Counted from the stretch's first letter, positions 7,871 to 16,914 are shown. The stretch: 33,955 nucleotides of DNA from Rhodospirillaceae bacterium (GCA_018660265.1 JABJKS010000054.1:1-33955), one strand, 5' to 3'. Numbers and translations are program-made. The notes: a model not told the origin generated them from the letters alone.

Positions 7871-8638
7871 CTAAGCTACAAGATGTTCCAGAATGTTGCC
7901 GTCGGGATCAAAGCAGGTTGCCTGCAAGGGGCCGTCGACGCTGGTTCCGGCATCGATGTTAATGCTGTGGGAGGTCGTCCGCATGCCTTTATGGGCGGCA
8001 TCAAAGCCACGGACGACAAAGCCAAAAGATTCAAATGGCGTCGCCATGGCCTCAAATCCGGCAGCGTTCCACCAAAAGGCATCATTTTGTTTCTCCAGCG
8101 GCCTCGTCATATCAATGCCCGCGCTGACGAATAGCAGTTTACCGTTCGAAGTCGGTGCGGCCGAGGCGAGGCCGTGGAGGAATTCATAATGGCCCGGGTG
8201 ATCTTGAAATTTTTCCCGGACTTCAGTGGTCCAGCGGGTGGTGACAACCACGCCGGCGCGGAATTTTGAGTGTGCGTCCTTGGCCTCGCCGCCATAGGCC
8301 CGTAGGGTCGCTTCGACACCGTGGGCCATCATCCATTGAAAGGTTTCTATGGGTCGCATGGCCCACTGGATTTCCAACAGCTTGACCCACATTTCCTCCT
8401 GCGCGCCACGCAGGTGGGTGACCTGGATGCCAGGAAGGTCTTTACGAAAGCGCAACAGCTCGTCAATGGTATCGACGACCTTGCTGCCATAACCCATATA
8501 ATTGCCCAGATAGACCAAGCAGTCGCCGGGCTGCAGCTTTTCCGCCAGTCCCGCGTGCAAGGCGCACAAAGCATCTGCCTGGCCGAGAATGGCAGGCACA
8601 GCCCAGATGCGTTGTGTGGCATTCAACGTAATCAGCAT
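7871..8638 (-). CDS. metallophosphatase-fold pseudoenzyme (metal ligands lost)
   Basis: A 255-residue protein that tracks the calcineurin-like Ser/Thr phosphatase layout but lacks its metal site. GDIHG is replaced by PAILG (residues 15-19), GDYVDRG by GNYMGYG (45-51) and LRGNHE by LRGAQE (76-81). VHAGID becomes VSAGID, and the final His motif (GHT) is gone, although INIDAGTSVDG remains. Length and motif order are otherwise normal and the frame is intact, so it reads as a conserved non-catalytic relative rather than a decaying gene. A binding or regulatory role is inferred. Its TAG stop lies in GCTCTA, the same hexamer that ends the palindromic repeats. Confidence 0.7.
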   Translation of the reverse strand: MLITLNATQRIWAVPAILGQADALCALHAGLAEKLQPGDCLVYLGNYMGYGSKVVDTIDELLRFRKDLPGIQVTHLRGAQEEMWVKLLEIQWAMRPIETFQWMMAHGVEATLRAYGGEAKDAHSKFRAGVVVTTRWTTEVREKFQDHPGHYEFLHGLASAAPTSNGKLLFVSAGIDMTRPLEKQNDAFWWNAAGFEAMATPFESFGFVVRGFDAAHKGMRTTSHSINIDAGTSVDGPLQATCFDPDGNILEHLVA

Positions 8639-8720
8639 TGTTGCGATCTATCCAGTACAGACAATCCTTATCTTATAGGGCCTGGACGCGAGATATCCAG
8701 CCCATGGATGGGAACAATGG

Positions 8721-8743
8721 TATAAAATCGGCAATATAAAATC
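8721..8743 (+). promoter_or_regulatory. AT-rich region with repeated TATAAAATC upstream of dapB
   Basis: TATAAAATC occurs at 8721-8729 and again at 8735-8743, 14 bases apart, between the divergent phosphatase-like gene and dapB. Either could provide a -10 box for dapB; no clear -35 box is seen. Confidence 0.3.
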
Positions 8744-8775
8744 ACCGTAAAACCATAAAGCGGGGAGGGCGAGAT

Positions 8776-9582
8776 ATGACGGACCTACAATTTGGCGTGG
8801 TCGGCTGTGCCGGCCGGATGGGCATTAATGTGCTGCGGCAAATCGCGGGCACTAATGGCTGTGCCATTACCGGCGGCAGTGAGCGGCCGGGACATGAAGC
8901 GATTGGCCGGGATTTGGGTGAGCTGGCGGGCCTGGAACATCTGGGTCTGGCGGTGGAAGGTGACCCACGGGAAATGTTCGAACGGGCATCCGTGGTGCTG
9001 GATTTCACTATGCCTGCCGCGACCCTGGCGCACGCCGCTTTGGCGATTGAGACCAAGACCAATCTGGTCATCGGCACCACGGGGATGACGGCGGCTGATG
9101 ATGCGGCAATCGCCCAGGCGGCGGAAAAAATCGCCATTATGCGCGAAGGCAATATGAGCCTGGGCGTCAATGTTCTGGCGCAGTTGACCAAGCAGATGGC
9201 CAGAATGCTGGACGATGATTTCGATATCGAAGTGGTTGAGATGCACCACCGCTATAAGGTTGATGCACCGTCCGGGACGGCGCTGATTTTGGGCCGGGCC
9301 GCCGCGATAGGCCGGGGCGTGGATCATGACGCGGTCGCCATAGGTGGCCGTTATGGCATTACCGGTGAAAGGCGCAAGGGCGACATCGGTTATGCCTCCC
9401 TACGGGGCGGCAATGTGGCGGGCGAGCATACGATTGTTTTTGCCGCCGATGATGAGCGGCTGGAGCTGACCCATAAGGCGACGGACCGGGCGATTTTTGC
9501 CCGTGGCGGTGTCCGTGCGGCCCGCTGGCTGGCGGACAAGGAACCCGGGCTGTATGGCATGGCCGATGTACTGGGGCTGTAA
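8776..9582 (+). CDS. dapB: 4-hydroxy-tetrahydrodipicolinate reductase
   Basis: DapB reduces 4-hydroxy-tetrahydrodipicolinate with NAD(P)H in the diaminopimelate/lysine pathway in the cytosol. The 268 residues match the family length. Residues 10-16 (GCAGRMG) are the nucleotide-binding loop. EMHHRYKVDAPSGTA carries the catalytic His157 and Lys161, equivalent to E. coli His159 and Lys163. FTMPAATL and GTTGM are also conserved. GGGAGGG sits about 6 bases before the ATG. It ends one base before the convergent DUF2244 gene. Confidence 0.96.
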   Translation: MTDLQFGVVGCAGRMGINVLRQIAGTNGCAITGGSERPGHEAIGRDLGELAGLEHLGLAVEGDPREMFERASVVLDFTMPAATLAHAALAIETKTNLVIGTTGMTAADDAAIAQAAEKIAIMREGNMSLGVNVLAQLTKQMARMLDDDFDIEVVEMHHRYKVDAPSGTALILGRAAAIGRGVDHDAVAIGGRYGITGERRKGDIGYASLRGGNVAGEHTIVFAADDERLELTHKATDRAIFARGGVRAARWLADKEPGLYGMADVLGL

Positions 9583-9583
9583 C

Positions 9584-10096
9584 TTAAGTACGCCCAATGC
9601 GTCTGAGGGCACGGCGCAGGGCGGCGGCAAAGCTTTGCCGCTCATCCGGGGCCAGGAAACGCCCCAGGCGGACAATCTTCCCGTGCGAGGTTACAACCAC
9701 ACTGCCATGGCTACCGACATCTTCTGTTTCCTCAACCTCTTCCCGGACCCGGACCCAATAAGGCTGAAACGTCCAGCGCCGTTGCCGGCCACTCGGTTGG
9801 GTGCGATTGATGGACAGCGCCTCAGGCGACAGGGTGACAGTCTCCCGCAGCTGGGCCGCGCGATAACTAAGGCGGAATGCCAGATAAATGGCGGCCACGT
9901 CCAGGCCCAAAAACCCCAGTACGGGCCAGGCCCCCTGCAGGAAAAAGCCGACGCCGACGACCAAGGAAAACAATCCGATAAAGGCCATAAGGATGCGAAA
10001 ACCCCGTGGGCTCAAACTGCGGTTGGGCCGCAGCTCCGCATCGAACAGCAGGCCGCCTTCGCTCTCGCCAATGTCAGGTGCATTTTCAATCCCCAT
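9584..10096 (-). CDS. DUF2244 membrane protein
   Basis: A 170-residue protein with the DUF2244 layout: an N-terminal cytosolic stretch with ELRPNRSLS, two adjacent hydrophobic segments (about 34-55 and 57-78), then a soluble beta-rich C-terminal domain ending in FLAPDERQSFAAALRRAL. Its function is unknown. It is convergent with dapB (one base apart) and divergent from nth with just 17 bases between start codons, so one or both promoters must overlap coding sequence. Confidence 0.8.
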   Translation of the reverse strand: MGIENAPDIGESEGGLLFDAELRPNRSLSPRGFRILMAFIGLFSLVVGVGFFLQGAWPVLGFLGLDVAAIYLAFRLSYRAAQLRETVTLSPEALSINRTQPSGRQRRWTFQPYWVRVREEVEETEDVGSHGSVVVTSHGKIVRLGRFLAPDERQSFAAALRRALRRIGRT

Positions 10097-10113
10097 ACCG
10101 CGCAGTCTAACCC

Positions 10114-10749
10114 ATGAAAAAGGCTAATATCGAGACCTTCTTTGCCCGCCTGCAGGCCGCTGATCCGGAGCCTAAGGGAGAATTGAATTATTCCAATACC
10201 TATACCCTGTTAGTCGCCGTGGTGTTATCTGCCCAGGCCACGGATGTGGGTGTAAACAAGGCCACGAAGGCACTGTTTGAGGCAGTGGACAATCCTGCCG
10301 ACATGGTTGCCTTGGGTGAGGCGAAGTTGAAGCAGCACGTGCGCACCATCGGCTTGTTTAATACCAAAGCCAAGAATGTTATCGCCTTGAGCCGGCGTCT
10401 GTTGGATGAATATGGCGGCGAAGTGCCGGAAACGCGGGAAGAGCTGGAAACCTTGCCCGGCGTAGGCCGCAAGACCGCCAACGTGGTCTGCAACATCGCC
10501 TTCGGCCAGCCGACCATCGCCGTGGACACGCATCTGTTTCGCCTTGGCAACCGCACGGGGCTGGCACCTGGCAAGACGCCGTTGGAGGTGGAGAAAAAAT
10601 TCGTGAAACGGATACCGAAAACATACCTTCTCCACGCCCACCATTGGCTGATCCTGCATGGCCGCTACGTCTGTAAGGCCCGTAAGCCCGATTGCCCGAC
10701 CTGTCTTGTCAACGATGTCTGTAGCTATAAGGCGAAGACGACGGTTTAA
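10114..10749 (+). CDS. nth: endonuclease III
   Basis: Bifunctional DNA glycosylase/AP lyase for oxidised pyrimidines in base-excision repair; 211 residues, as in E. coli. The helix-hairpin-helix LPGVGRKTANVV holds the catalytic Lys120, and AVDTHLFR holds Asp138, both at the E. coli numbers. The 4Fe-4S ligands are Cys187, Cys194, Cys197 and Cys203, in CKARKPDCPTCLVNDVC. No strong ribosome binding site precedes the ATG. Confidence 0.97.
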   Translation: MKKANIETFFARLQAADPEPKGELNYSNTYTLLVAVVLSAQATDVGVNKATKALFEAVDNPADMVALGEAKLKQHVRTIGLFNTKAKNVIALSRRLLDEYGGEVPETREELETLPGVGRKTANVVCNIAFGQPTIAVDTHLFRLGNRTGLAPGKTPLEVEKKFVKRIPKTYLLHAHHWLILHGRYVCKARKPDCPTCLVNDVCSYKAKTTV

Positions 10750-10881
10750 TGAACCAACCATAAGTTTTAGTAAACCAATCTCATGATATGTAGCGCTATT
10801 CGGCGTTTCCCGGTATTTGTAATGTTTTGATAACCATTTTGTCGCTATTTGGGCAAACCAGACAAAAAGGATTAAGCCTTC

Positions 10882-13800
10882 ATGACGCGTGGAGTGCCTG
10901 TCAAGATAGCCATCATTGCGATATTCATCGCCGTATTCATTGCCGTAATCATATTTGCCCTTGATCTTGCTCTACCCGCTGGCGTGGCTGGCGGTGTCCC
11001 ATATGTTCTGGTCATATTACTGGGAATATGGTTGCCAAGCCCTCGCTATGTCATTGGCCTGGCCTTGATCTGCACTGTCTTGACCATCCTTGGCTATCTG
11101 CTATCGCCCGCAGGGGGCGTTGCTTGGATGGAACTTGCCAATCGGGGACTGGCGCTGGTTGTGATCTGGATCAGCGCGTCTTTGATACTTCAGCTATTAG
11201 GCAAAGATCAATCGCTAGGGCAAAGCAATACCCATTTCGACGACCTGATCAAAGGTTCGGTGCAAGGCGTCCTCATTCACCGAAATTTTAAGCCACTCCA
11301 GGTCAATCAGACCTGGGTCGAGATATTTGGTTTCTCTTCGGCAGATGAAGTTCTTGCCCTGGACAGCATCCTCGAGCTGTTTCCCAGTGATGTGCAGAAG
11401 GAATTTCAAGGTTACACGGCGGCGCGTCAACGTGGGGAGAGTATTCCTGGCCGCTATGAGAACGAGGCCATTCGGCGTGACGGTAGAACCATATGGCTCG
11501 AAAGCATTGCACGTGAGGTCGATTGGGCCGGCGAACCCGCCATACAGGCTGTGGTCACCGACATTACGGAGAAGAAGAGAATCGAAGACGAGCTTTTGCA
11601 TAACCAAGAATATCTAGAGGCGACAGTCGCGGAACGGACGCGGGAACTGCATCTGATCACTGAAAATTTGCCTGTCACGATCACGCGCCTGGATATGGAA
11701 TCGCGATACCTCTTCGTCAACCAGCAAGCGGAACAGTGGTTCAATCAAGGTGCGGACCAAATTCTGGGGAAGACAGTTAGAGACGTGCTTGGAGAAGCCG
11801 CCCATGAAACATTGACGTCCTCACTCAACCAGGCTTTCGCTGGAGAGCTGGAAACCGTTGAGGAGGAGGTGACATATCCAGATGGTATCACGCGTTTTGT
11901 TGAATTATCCTACGTGCCCGATACTGACCTCGACGGAAACGTCCAGGGGCTCTTTGGTCTGGCCGTCGATGTCACTCAGCGCAAATTGGTGGAAATAGAA
12001 AGCAAGGAAAACGCAAGGCGGTTCCGCGATTTTTCCGAAACGGCGTCCGACTGGTCCTGGGAGATGGATGCGGACCTACGGTTCACTTATATGTCGGATT
12101 CATTTGCCGAAGTTTTTGGCCGGCCTGCCGAGACGTCCATGGGCAAAACGAGAGAGGATATCTATTTCGAGATTATCGATTCCAGCACACCGGAAGAAAA
12201 GCAAAAATGGCATCAGCACTTCGCCGACCTTAGGGCCCGCCGGCCATTTAGAAATTTCACCCAGCGCTGGACGACACCGGCGGGCGAAACTCGATTTATC
12301 CTCAATAGTGGTAAGCCTTATTTCGACAGGAGCGGTAATTTTGCCGGCTATCGAGGAACCGGATCCAACATTACCGAAAGCGTGCTGGCCGACCAGGCGC
12401 TGCATGAGACCGCAGAACAACTTCGTCTGCTAACCAATGCCTTGCCGGTCGCAATCATATATGTCGATACAGGGGGCCGTTATCAATTCGCCAACCAGAT
12501 GGCGGAAGATTTGGTCAACCTGCCGGATGGCAGCATCGTTGGCCGGGATCAACGCGAGGTCCTGGGTGATGAGATGTACCGGCCTTTAGAGCCTTACGTC
12601 CAGGCCGCGCTGGCTGGTGAGACACAAAATTTTGAGAACCGGGTAAGCTACCCTGATGGCACCACTAGAGATATGGAATTCACCTATGTGCCACATCTGG
12701 GACCGCAGGCTGGGGTTTTAGGTTATTTTACCTTGGGTGTGGATGCCACCGAAAGGCACGCATTGGAAGAACGTGTTCGGCAAGCGCAAAAGATGGAGGT
12801 TGTAGGTCAGCTCACTGGTGGCATCGCCCATGAATTCAACAATTTACTGCAGGTTGTCGCCGGCAATGTCTCATTATTGCAGGACGATGCTCCGCCCGCG
12901 TCGGACACTGGCCGGCAACTTGAGGCGATTGACCGGAATGTGACGCGTGGGGCCGAACTAACCGACCGCCTGCTGTCGTTTTCGCGCAAACAGCCTCTGG
13001 CGCCAAGAATGCTGGACATCGATAAGACACTGACGGAGATGCGGGGCCTGCTGGGGCAGACCCTGGGCGAGACGATTGAGGTAAAGGTCGAACTAACAGC
13101 TGATATCTGGGCAGCGGAGGCCGACGCCGGTCAGTTGGAGAATGCCCTGCTGAATTTGGCGCTGAATGCCCGTGATGCGATGCCGGGCGGCGGCCTCATC
13201 AAACTCTCCGCCGAAAACGCCTCGCTCGACGAGCAGACGGCTGCGATGCACGAGGGGGTGGTCCCAGGTGACTACGTAGTGCTGAGCGTGACAGATACCG
13301 GCAGCGGCATGACACAGGAGGACATCAGCCATGCCTTTGAGCCGTTCTTCACCACCAAGGATGTCGGCAAAGGCACCGGGCTTGGCCTCAGTATGGTTTA
13401 TGGTTTCGCCCAGCAGTCGGGGGGCTTTGCCAAAATCGAAAGTACGGTAGGACAAGGCACGACCATGTACTTGTATCTGCCCCGAATGGCGCAAGCCGAG
13501 GGCGCTGCTGCTGTTGCCCCGGCTACGCGCCCGGACACTGCGTCGAGAGGTAACGGCACCATTCTTCTGGTGGAGGATAATATGGATGTCCGGCAGTCGT
13601 TGGGCGGCCAGCTCATGAGCCTCGGTTACCGGGTGATTGAGGCGGAAGATGGCTCTGGTGCACTGTCGGTACTGTCTAATGGGCCCCAGATCGATCTATT
13701 GTTCACGGATGTCGTCATGCCTGGTGGGATGAGCGGCATCGAGTTGGCGCGTCGTGTATTGCTGCATTGGCCTAACCTGAAAATTCTCTATACCACCGGT

Positions 13801-13914
13801 TACGCCGAGGATATCGTTGCCAAAGCAGGAACATTGCAAGATGACGCCATCATGCTGCGCAAACCCTACGACAAAATCCAACTCGCCGCAGCGATTGCGC
13901 AAATACTAAAATGA
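10882..13914 (+). CDS. hybrid sensor histidine kinase with four PAS domains
   Basis: A 1010-residue inner-membrane hybrid kinase. Four hydrophobic segments (about 8-28, 36-52, 57-74 and 88-106) form a short membrane module, followed by four PAS/PAC units (about 118-235, 257-370, 378-505 and 514-630). The dimerisation domain has His650 in GGIAHEFNN. The ATPase domain shows NLALNARDAMPGG, DTGSGM and GKGTGLGLS. The C-terminal receiver (about 892-1010) has Asp943 in LLFTDVVMPGG and the conserved Lys in LRKPY. PAS2 and PAS4 share wording (LPVxIxxxD, then YPDGxTRxxE), pointing to internal duplication. AAGGAT lies upstream of the ATG. No partner regulator is in the window, so the signal and output are unknown. 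Confidence 0.92.
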   Translation: MTRGVPVKIAIIAIFIAVFIAVIIFALDLALPAGVAGGVPYVLVILLGIWLPSPRYVIGLALICTVLTILGYLLSPAGGVAWMELANRGLALVVIWISASLILQLLGKDQSLGQSNTHFDDLIKGSVQGVLIHRNFKPLQVNQTWVEIFGFSSADEVLALDSILELFPSDVQKEFQGYTAARQRGESIPGRYENEAIRRDGRTIWLESIAREVDWAGEPAIQAVVTDITEKKRIEDELLHNQEYLEATVAERTRELHLITENLPVTITRLDMESRYLFVNQQAEQWFNQGADQILGKTVRDVLGEAAHETLTSSLNQAFAGELETVEEEVTYPDGITRFVELSYVPDTDLDGNVQGLFGLAVDVTQRKLVEIESKENARRFRDFSETASDWSWEMDADLRFTYMSDSFAEVFGRPAETSMGKTREDIYFEIIDSSTPEEKQKWHQHFADLRARRPFRNFTQRWTTPAGETRFILNSGKPYFDRSGNFAGYRGTGSNITESVLADQALHETAEQLRLLTNALPVAIIYVDTGGRYQFANQMAEDLVNLPDGSIVGRDQREVLGDEMYRPLEPYVQAALAGETQNFENRVSYPDGTTRDMEFTYVPHLGPQAGVLGYFTLGVDATERHALEERVRQAQKMEVVGQLTGGIAHEFNNLLQVVAGNVSLLQDDAPPASDTGRQLEAIDRNVTRGAELTDRLLSFSRKQPLAPRMLDIDKTLTEMRGLLGQTLGETIEVKVELTADIWAAEADAGQLENALLNLALNARDAMPGGGLIKLSAENASLDEQTAAMHEGVVPGDYVVLSVTDTGSGMTQEDISHAFEPFFTTKDVGKGTGLGLSMVYGFAQQSGGFAKIESTVGQGTTMYLYLPRMAQAEGAAAVAPATRPDTASRGNGTILLVEDNMDVRQSLGGQLMSLGYRVIEAEDGSGALSVLSNGPQIDLLFTDVVMPGGMSGIELARRVLLHWPNLKILYTTGYAEDIVAKAGTLQDDAIMLRKPYDKIQLAAAIAQILK

Positions 13915-13974
13915 TTTCAGAGGCAAGCGCCATTCGCTTTCTCCGCCACCATGACGTATCTCTGAACCAGGACA

Positions 13975-14727
13975 CTAGTAGGTCGCCCTGCCGCCAGAGA
14001 GATCGAAGACGCCGCCTGTGGAGAAGCTGCAATCTTCTGAGGCCAACCAGGCAACCAGCGAGGCTGCCTCCGCCGTCTTGCCAAGACGTCCCATGGGGAT
14101 GCGGGACAGCATATAGTCCACATGTTCCTGGGTGAGTTGGTCAAAGATCGCGGTACGAATGGCGGCGGGTGTAATGCAGTTGATCAGAACGCCTGCCTCT
14201 GCCGTTTCCTTGGCCAGGGATTTGGTCAAGCCGATCACGCCGGCCTTGGCGGCGGAGTAAGCACAGGCGTTAGGGTTGCCTTCCTTCCCGGCAATGGAGG
14301 CGATGTTGATAATGCGGCCATAGCCATTGCCCAGCATGTGCTGCAGGACGCTTTGGCAACATAGGAAAACTGCGTCCAGGTCCAGGTTGATCACGGAACG
14401 CCATTCTTCGAAACTGTATTCCCAGCTTTTCTTGGCCGGTCCCGTGATGCCGGCATTGCAGACCAGAATGTCAATTTTGCCAAAGGTCGCCAGGGCATTG
14501 TCCCGTGCCGTGGCAACCTGGCCTGGGTCGGTGACATCAACCATGGCACCTTGCAGGCGGTCGCCGACATCATTGGCAGACAACATTTTGTCCAGATTTT
14601 TTTGACTGATGTCCCACATCAAAACAGAGGCACCAGATGCTAGAAAACGTTCGGTAATGGCCTGGCCAATGCCGTCGGCACCGCCGGTGACAATGGCCGA
14701 GCGAGCGTTCAGATCAATATTGTTCAT
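13975..14727 (-). CDS. SDR dehydrogenase, possibly 2-keto-3-deoxy sugar-acid type
   Basis: A 250-residue classical SDR. TGGADGIG (residues 14-21) binds the cofactor, NAG is at 91-93, and Ser144, Tyr157 and Lys161 form the catalytic set. The C-terminal ending FSTGGVFDLSGGRATY resembles enzymes annotated as 2-keto-3-deoxy-L-rhamnonate dehydrogenases, but a generic FabG-like role cannot be excluded. It is the last gene of a three-gene minus-strand unit, 18 bases behind the beta-hydroxyacid dehydrogenase. It converges on the sensor kinase 60 bases away. Confidence 0.82.
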   Translation of the reverse strand: MNNIDLNARSAIVTGGADGIGQAITERFLASGASVLMWDISQKNLDKMLSANDVGDRLQGAMVDVTDPGQVATARDNALATFGKIDILVCNAGITGPAKKSWEYSFEEWRSVINLDLDAVFLCCQSVLQHMLGNGYGRIINIASIAGKEGNPNACAYSAAKAGVIGLTKSLAKETAEAGVLINCITPAAIRTAIFDQLTQEHVDYMLSRIPMGRLGKTAEAASLVAWLASEDCSFSTGGVFDLSGGRATY

Positions 14728-14745
14728 GTCTCTGCTCCTAAAGCC

Positions 14746-15621
14746 TCAACGTTTGTCGCGCACAAAGGGGAAAATTTCCGTGAAATCGGCACCAGGCTCG
14801 GCGGCGGTAAAGCGCTGCCAGATCGGCAGCAGGTTGGTGCTTATAGTATCCGCCGTGCCTGCGGAGGCAACGTTTTCCACGTACAGGCTGATGTCTTTTA
14901 AATACAAGGTGTTGAGGAATTCGGCATCGTAGGTTTCGGTCAATATGCGATTGGGGAATTTATCGGATGAGGCTGTGTTCTGTCCCGATGAAACATTCAG
15001 GACGTCCAGCATGGTCGACATCTCCAACCCCTGGGTCAGGCCAAAGGCAATAGCCTCGGACGTCGCCGTCAGGGCCAGACCGGAGAGGTAATTGTTCAAT
15101 AGCTTCATGGCCTGGGCCTGCCCCGGTGCCTCGCCCACATGGAAAGGTCTTTTCGACATGGCTTGCAGGACTGGCGATAGCGCCTCGAATTCAGCTTTTG
15201 GCCCGGCGAACATCAAGGCGATGGTGCCGGCAGCGGCACCCGCAATACCGCCTGAAACGGGTGCGTCCATGTAGGCCAGATCAGACCCCGCCAGGCGGCT
15301 GTGCACCGCCTTTGCCGCCGCCACACCAATGGTCGAGGTGTCAATAATCGTGGAAACCGCGCGCTGGTTGGTCTCGATAATTTCCTCGGCGACAGAGGCG
15401 GAAATAGCCCCATTGGGCAGGCTGAGAATAATAACCTCAGCCTTCGCGGCAACCGCCCCGACCGAGGCGGCTATAGCGGCGTCCTTGGGCGCGCGTTCCT
15501 TTGTCCCCGCCACATCAAAGCAAATCATGGGAAAGCCCGCAGCAGCCACATTGGCGGCCATGCGGTTGCCCATGGCACCAAGGCCGATAAAGCCAATCGT
15601 TGGTTTCTGATCAGTGGTCAT
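14746..15621 (-). CDS. beta-hydroxyacid dehydrogenase (3-hydroxyisobutyrate dehydrogenase family)
   Basis: A 291-residue NAD(P)-dependent beta-hydroxyacid dehydrogenase. The N-terminal IGFIGLGAMGNRMAAN binds the cofactor, DAPVSGGIAGA is the substrate loop, and Lys173 in AMKLLNNYLSG is the catalytic lysine. This family oxidises 3-hydroxyisobutyrate, tartronate semialdehyde, 6-phosphogluconate-like or related hydroxy acids; the exact one is not readable. It begins two bases after the carboxymuconolactone decarboxylase-like gene and precedes an SDR, so all three are probably translated from one mRNA. Confidence 0.88.
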   Translation of the reverse strand: MTTDQKPTIGFIGLGAMGNRMAANVAAAGFPMICFDVAGTKERAPKDAAIAASVGAVAAKAEVIILSLPNGAISASVAEEIIETNQRAVSTIIDTSTIGVAAAKAVHSRLAGSDLAYMDAPVSGGIAGAAAGTIALMFAGPKAEFEALSPVLQAMSKRPFHVGEAPGQAQAMKLLNNYLSGLALTATSEAIAFGLTQGLEMSTMLDVLNVSSGQNTASSDKFPNRILTETYDAEFLNTLYLKDISLYVENVASAGTADTISTNLLPIWQRFTAAEPGADFTEIFPFVRDKR

Positions 15622-15623
15622 AA

Positions 15624-16004
15624 TTATTTGCCATCCTTCTCATCCAGGACCCTGCGCGCGATGCGAAAGGCTTCCACGCCCGCCGGCATGCCGCAATAGA
15701 TGGTGATTTGCTCCAACACCGCGCGCAATTCATCTTGTGTGCAGCCATTGTTGATGGCACCGCGGAAATGCAGCTCGAACTCCTGCCCTCGTCCCAGCGC
15801 CGCCAGCATGGCAAGATTGATGAGTGAGCGGGTCTTTTTCTCCAACGCCTCGTCACCCCAGACGCCGCCCCAGGCATACTCCGTCACCATTTCCTGGAAA
15901 TGGCGGTTGAAGTCCGTGACATTGTTGACGTTGCGGTTCACATAGTCTTCGCCCAAAACCTCTTTTCTGATGCGTAGACCTTTTTCGTATAATTCTTTGT
16001 CCAT
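15624..16004 (-). CDS. carboxymuconolactone decarboxylase-family protein
   Basis: A 126-residue member of the CMD/AhpD-like family. The region ELHFRGAINNGCTQDEL plus EQITIYCGMPAGVEAFRIA is close to PcaC-type 4-carboxymuconolactone decarboxylases (HxR-A-x-NG-x-T-xDEL and YCG-PA-xx-AF). The start is placed at the ATG at 16004; the longer open frame is not family-like and is antisense to the divergent SDR. It heads the three-gene minus-strand unit. No other beta-ketoadipate pathway gene is present, so a role on a different lactone or acid is plausible. Confidence 0.82.
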   Translation of the reverse strand: MDKELYEKGLRIRKEVLGEDYVNRNVNNVTDFNRHFQEMVTEYAWGGVWGDEALEKKTRSLINLAMLAALGRGQEFELHFRGAINNGCTQDELRAVLEQITIYCGMPAGVEAFRIARRVLDEKDGK

Positions 16005-16122
16005 TTTTGCCCCGTCTCTTGAACTGTGTTTAAAATATCTGCCGCATCTTACGCTTAGGGCAATTGATCTGACCAGCACTCTGCCCCATTCTGTAGCGAG
16101 AAAATTTAATCGGGAGGGACGA

Positions 16123-16914
16123 ATGGGACGCGTAGCAGACAAAGTAGCATTGGTTACAGGCGGCGCATCGGGCATCGGGCGGGCTACGGCGGAATTATTG
16201 GCGCAGGAAGGTGCCATGGTCGTTATCACGGATGTGCAGGATGAAGGCGGGCAGGAGACCGTTGCGACCATAGAGGCGGCAGGCGGCAGGGCGGCCTATC
16301 ACCACCACGATGTGACGGACGAGGGGGATTGGAAGAAGATCATCGCCGAGGTGATTGAGGCGCATGGCAAACTGGACATCCTGGTGAACAACGCCGGCGT
16401 TGGCGGCACCGGCATCCCGGTTGAAGAACTGCCCCTGGAGGCCTGGCGCAACACAATGTCCGTCAACCTTGATGGTGTCTTCCTGGGCGTGAAGCATGGC
16501 GTCGGTGCCATGAAAGACAATGGCAGTGGTGGCGGCAGTGGCGGCGGGGGCGGTTCCATCATCAATACCTCCTCCGTCCTGGGCTTTGTCGGATTGCCCC
16601 ATACGGCGGCTTATACGGCATCGAAAGGCGGCGTTCGATTATTGACCAAGGCGGTTGCCATCGAATGTGCGGCCCGGGGGTTGAATATCCGGGTTAATTC
16701 GGTTCATCCGGGCTTTATCGATACGCCGATGGTCGGCGGGGCCATTCAGCGCGGCGGGCCGGAGCGGCGGGAAGCGATCCTGAAATCTCAGCCTACAGGC
16801 GAAATGGGACGGCCCCAGGATATTGCCGAGGGTATTCTGTATCTGGCATCTGATGCCGCGCGGTTCGTAAGCGGTACGGAGCTGGTCATCGACGGCGGCT
16901 ATTTGGCTCGTTAG
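16123..16914 (+). CDS. SDR oxidoreductase with a Gly/Ser-rich insertion
   Basis: A 263-residue classical SDR of the cyclopentanol / secondary-alcohol dehydrogenase type. TGGASGIG (12-19), NNAG (89-92), Ser151, Tyr164 and Lys168 are intact. Residues 133-145 (NGSGGGSGGGGGS) form a glycine/serine run where relatives usually have only a few residues, between the AMK helix and the SIINTSS strand. CGGGAGGGA precedes the ATG at 16123. The gene is divergent from the decarboxylase-like unit and is followed after 22 bases by a metallo-beta-lactamase-fold gene. Its TAG stop is part of TAGAGC. Confidence 0.85.
   Translation: MGRVADKVALVTGGASGIGRATAELLAQEGAMVVITDVQDEGGQETVATIEAAGGRAAYHHHDVTDEGDWKKIIAEVIEAHGKLDILVNNAGVGGTGIPVEELPLEAWRNTMSVNLDGVFLGVKHGVGAMKDNGSGGGSGGGGGSIINTSSVLGFVGLPHTAAYTASKGGVRLLTKAVAIECAARGLNIRVNSVHPGFIDTPMVGGAIQRGGPERREAILKSQPTGEMGRPQDIAEGILYLASDAARFVSGTELVIDGGYLAR

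Noticed and set aside
9497-10117. 206-residue + strand frame
   Set aside because: Overlaps the end of dapB and runs antisense to DUF2244; composition is not protein-like.
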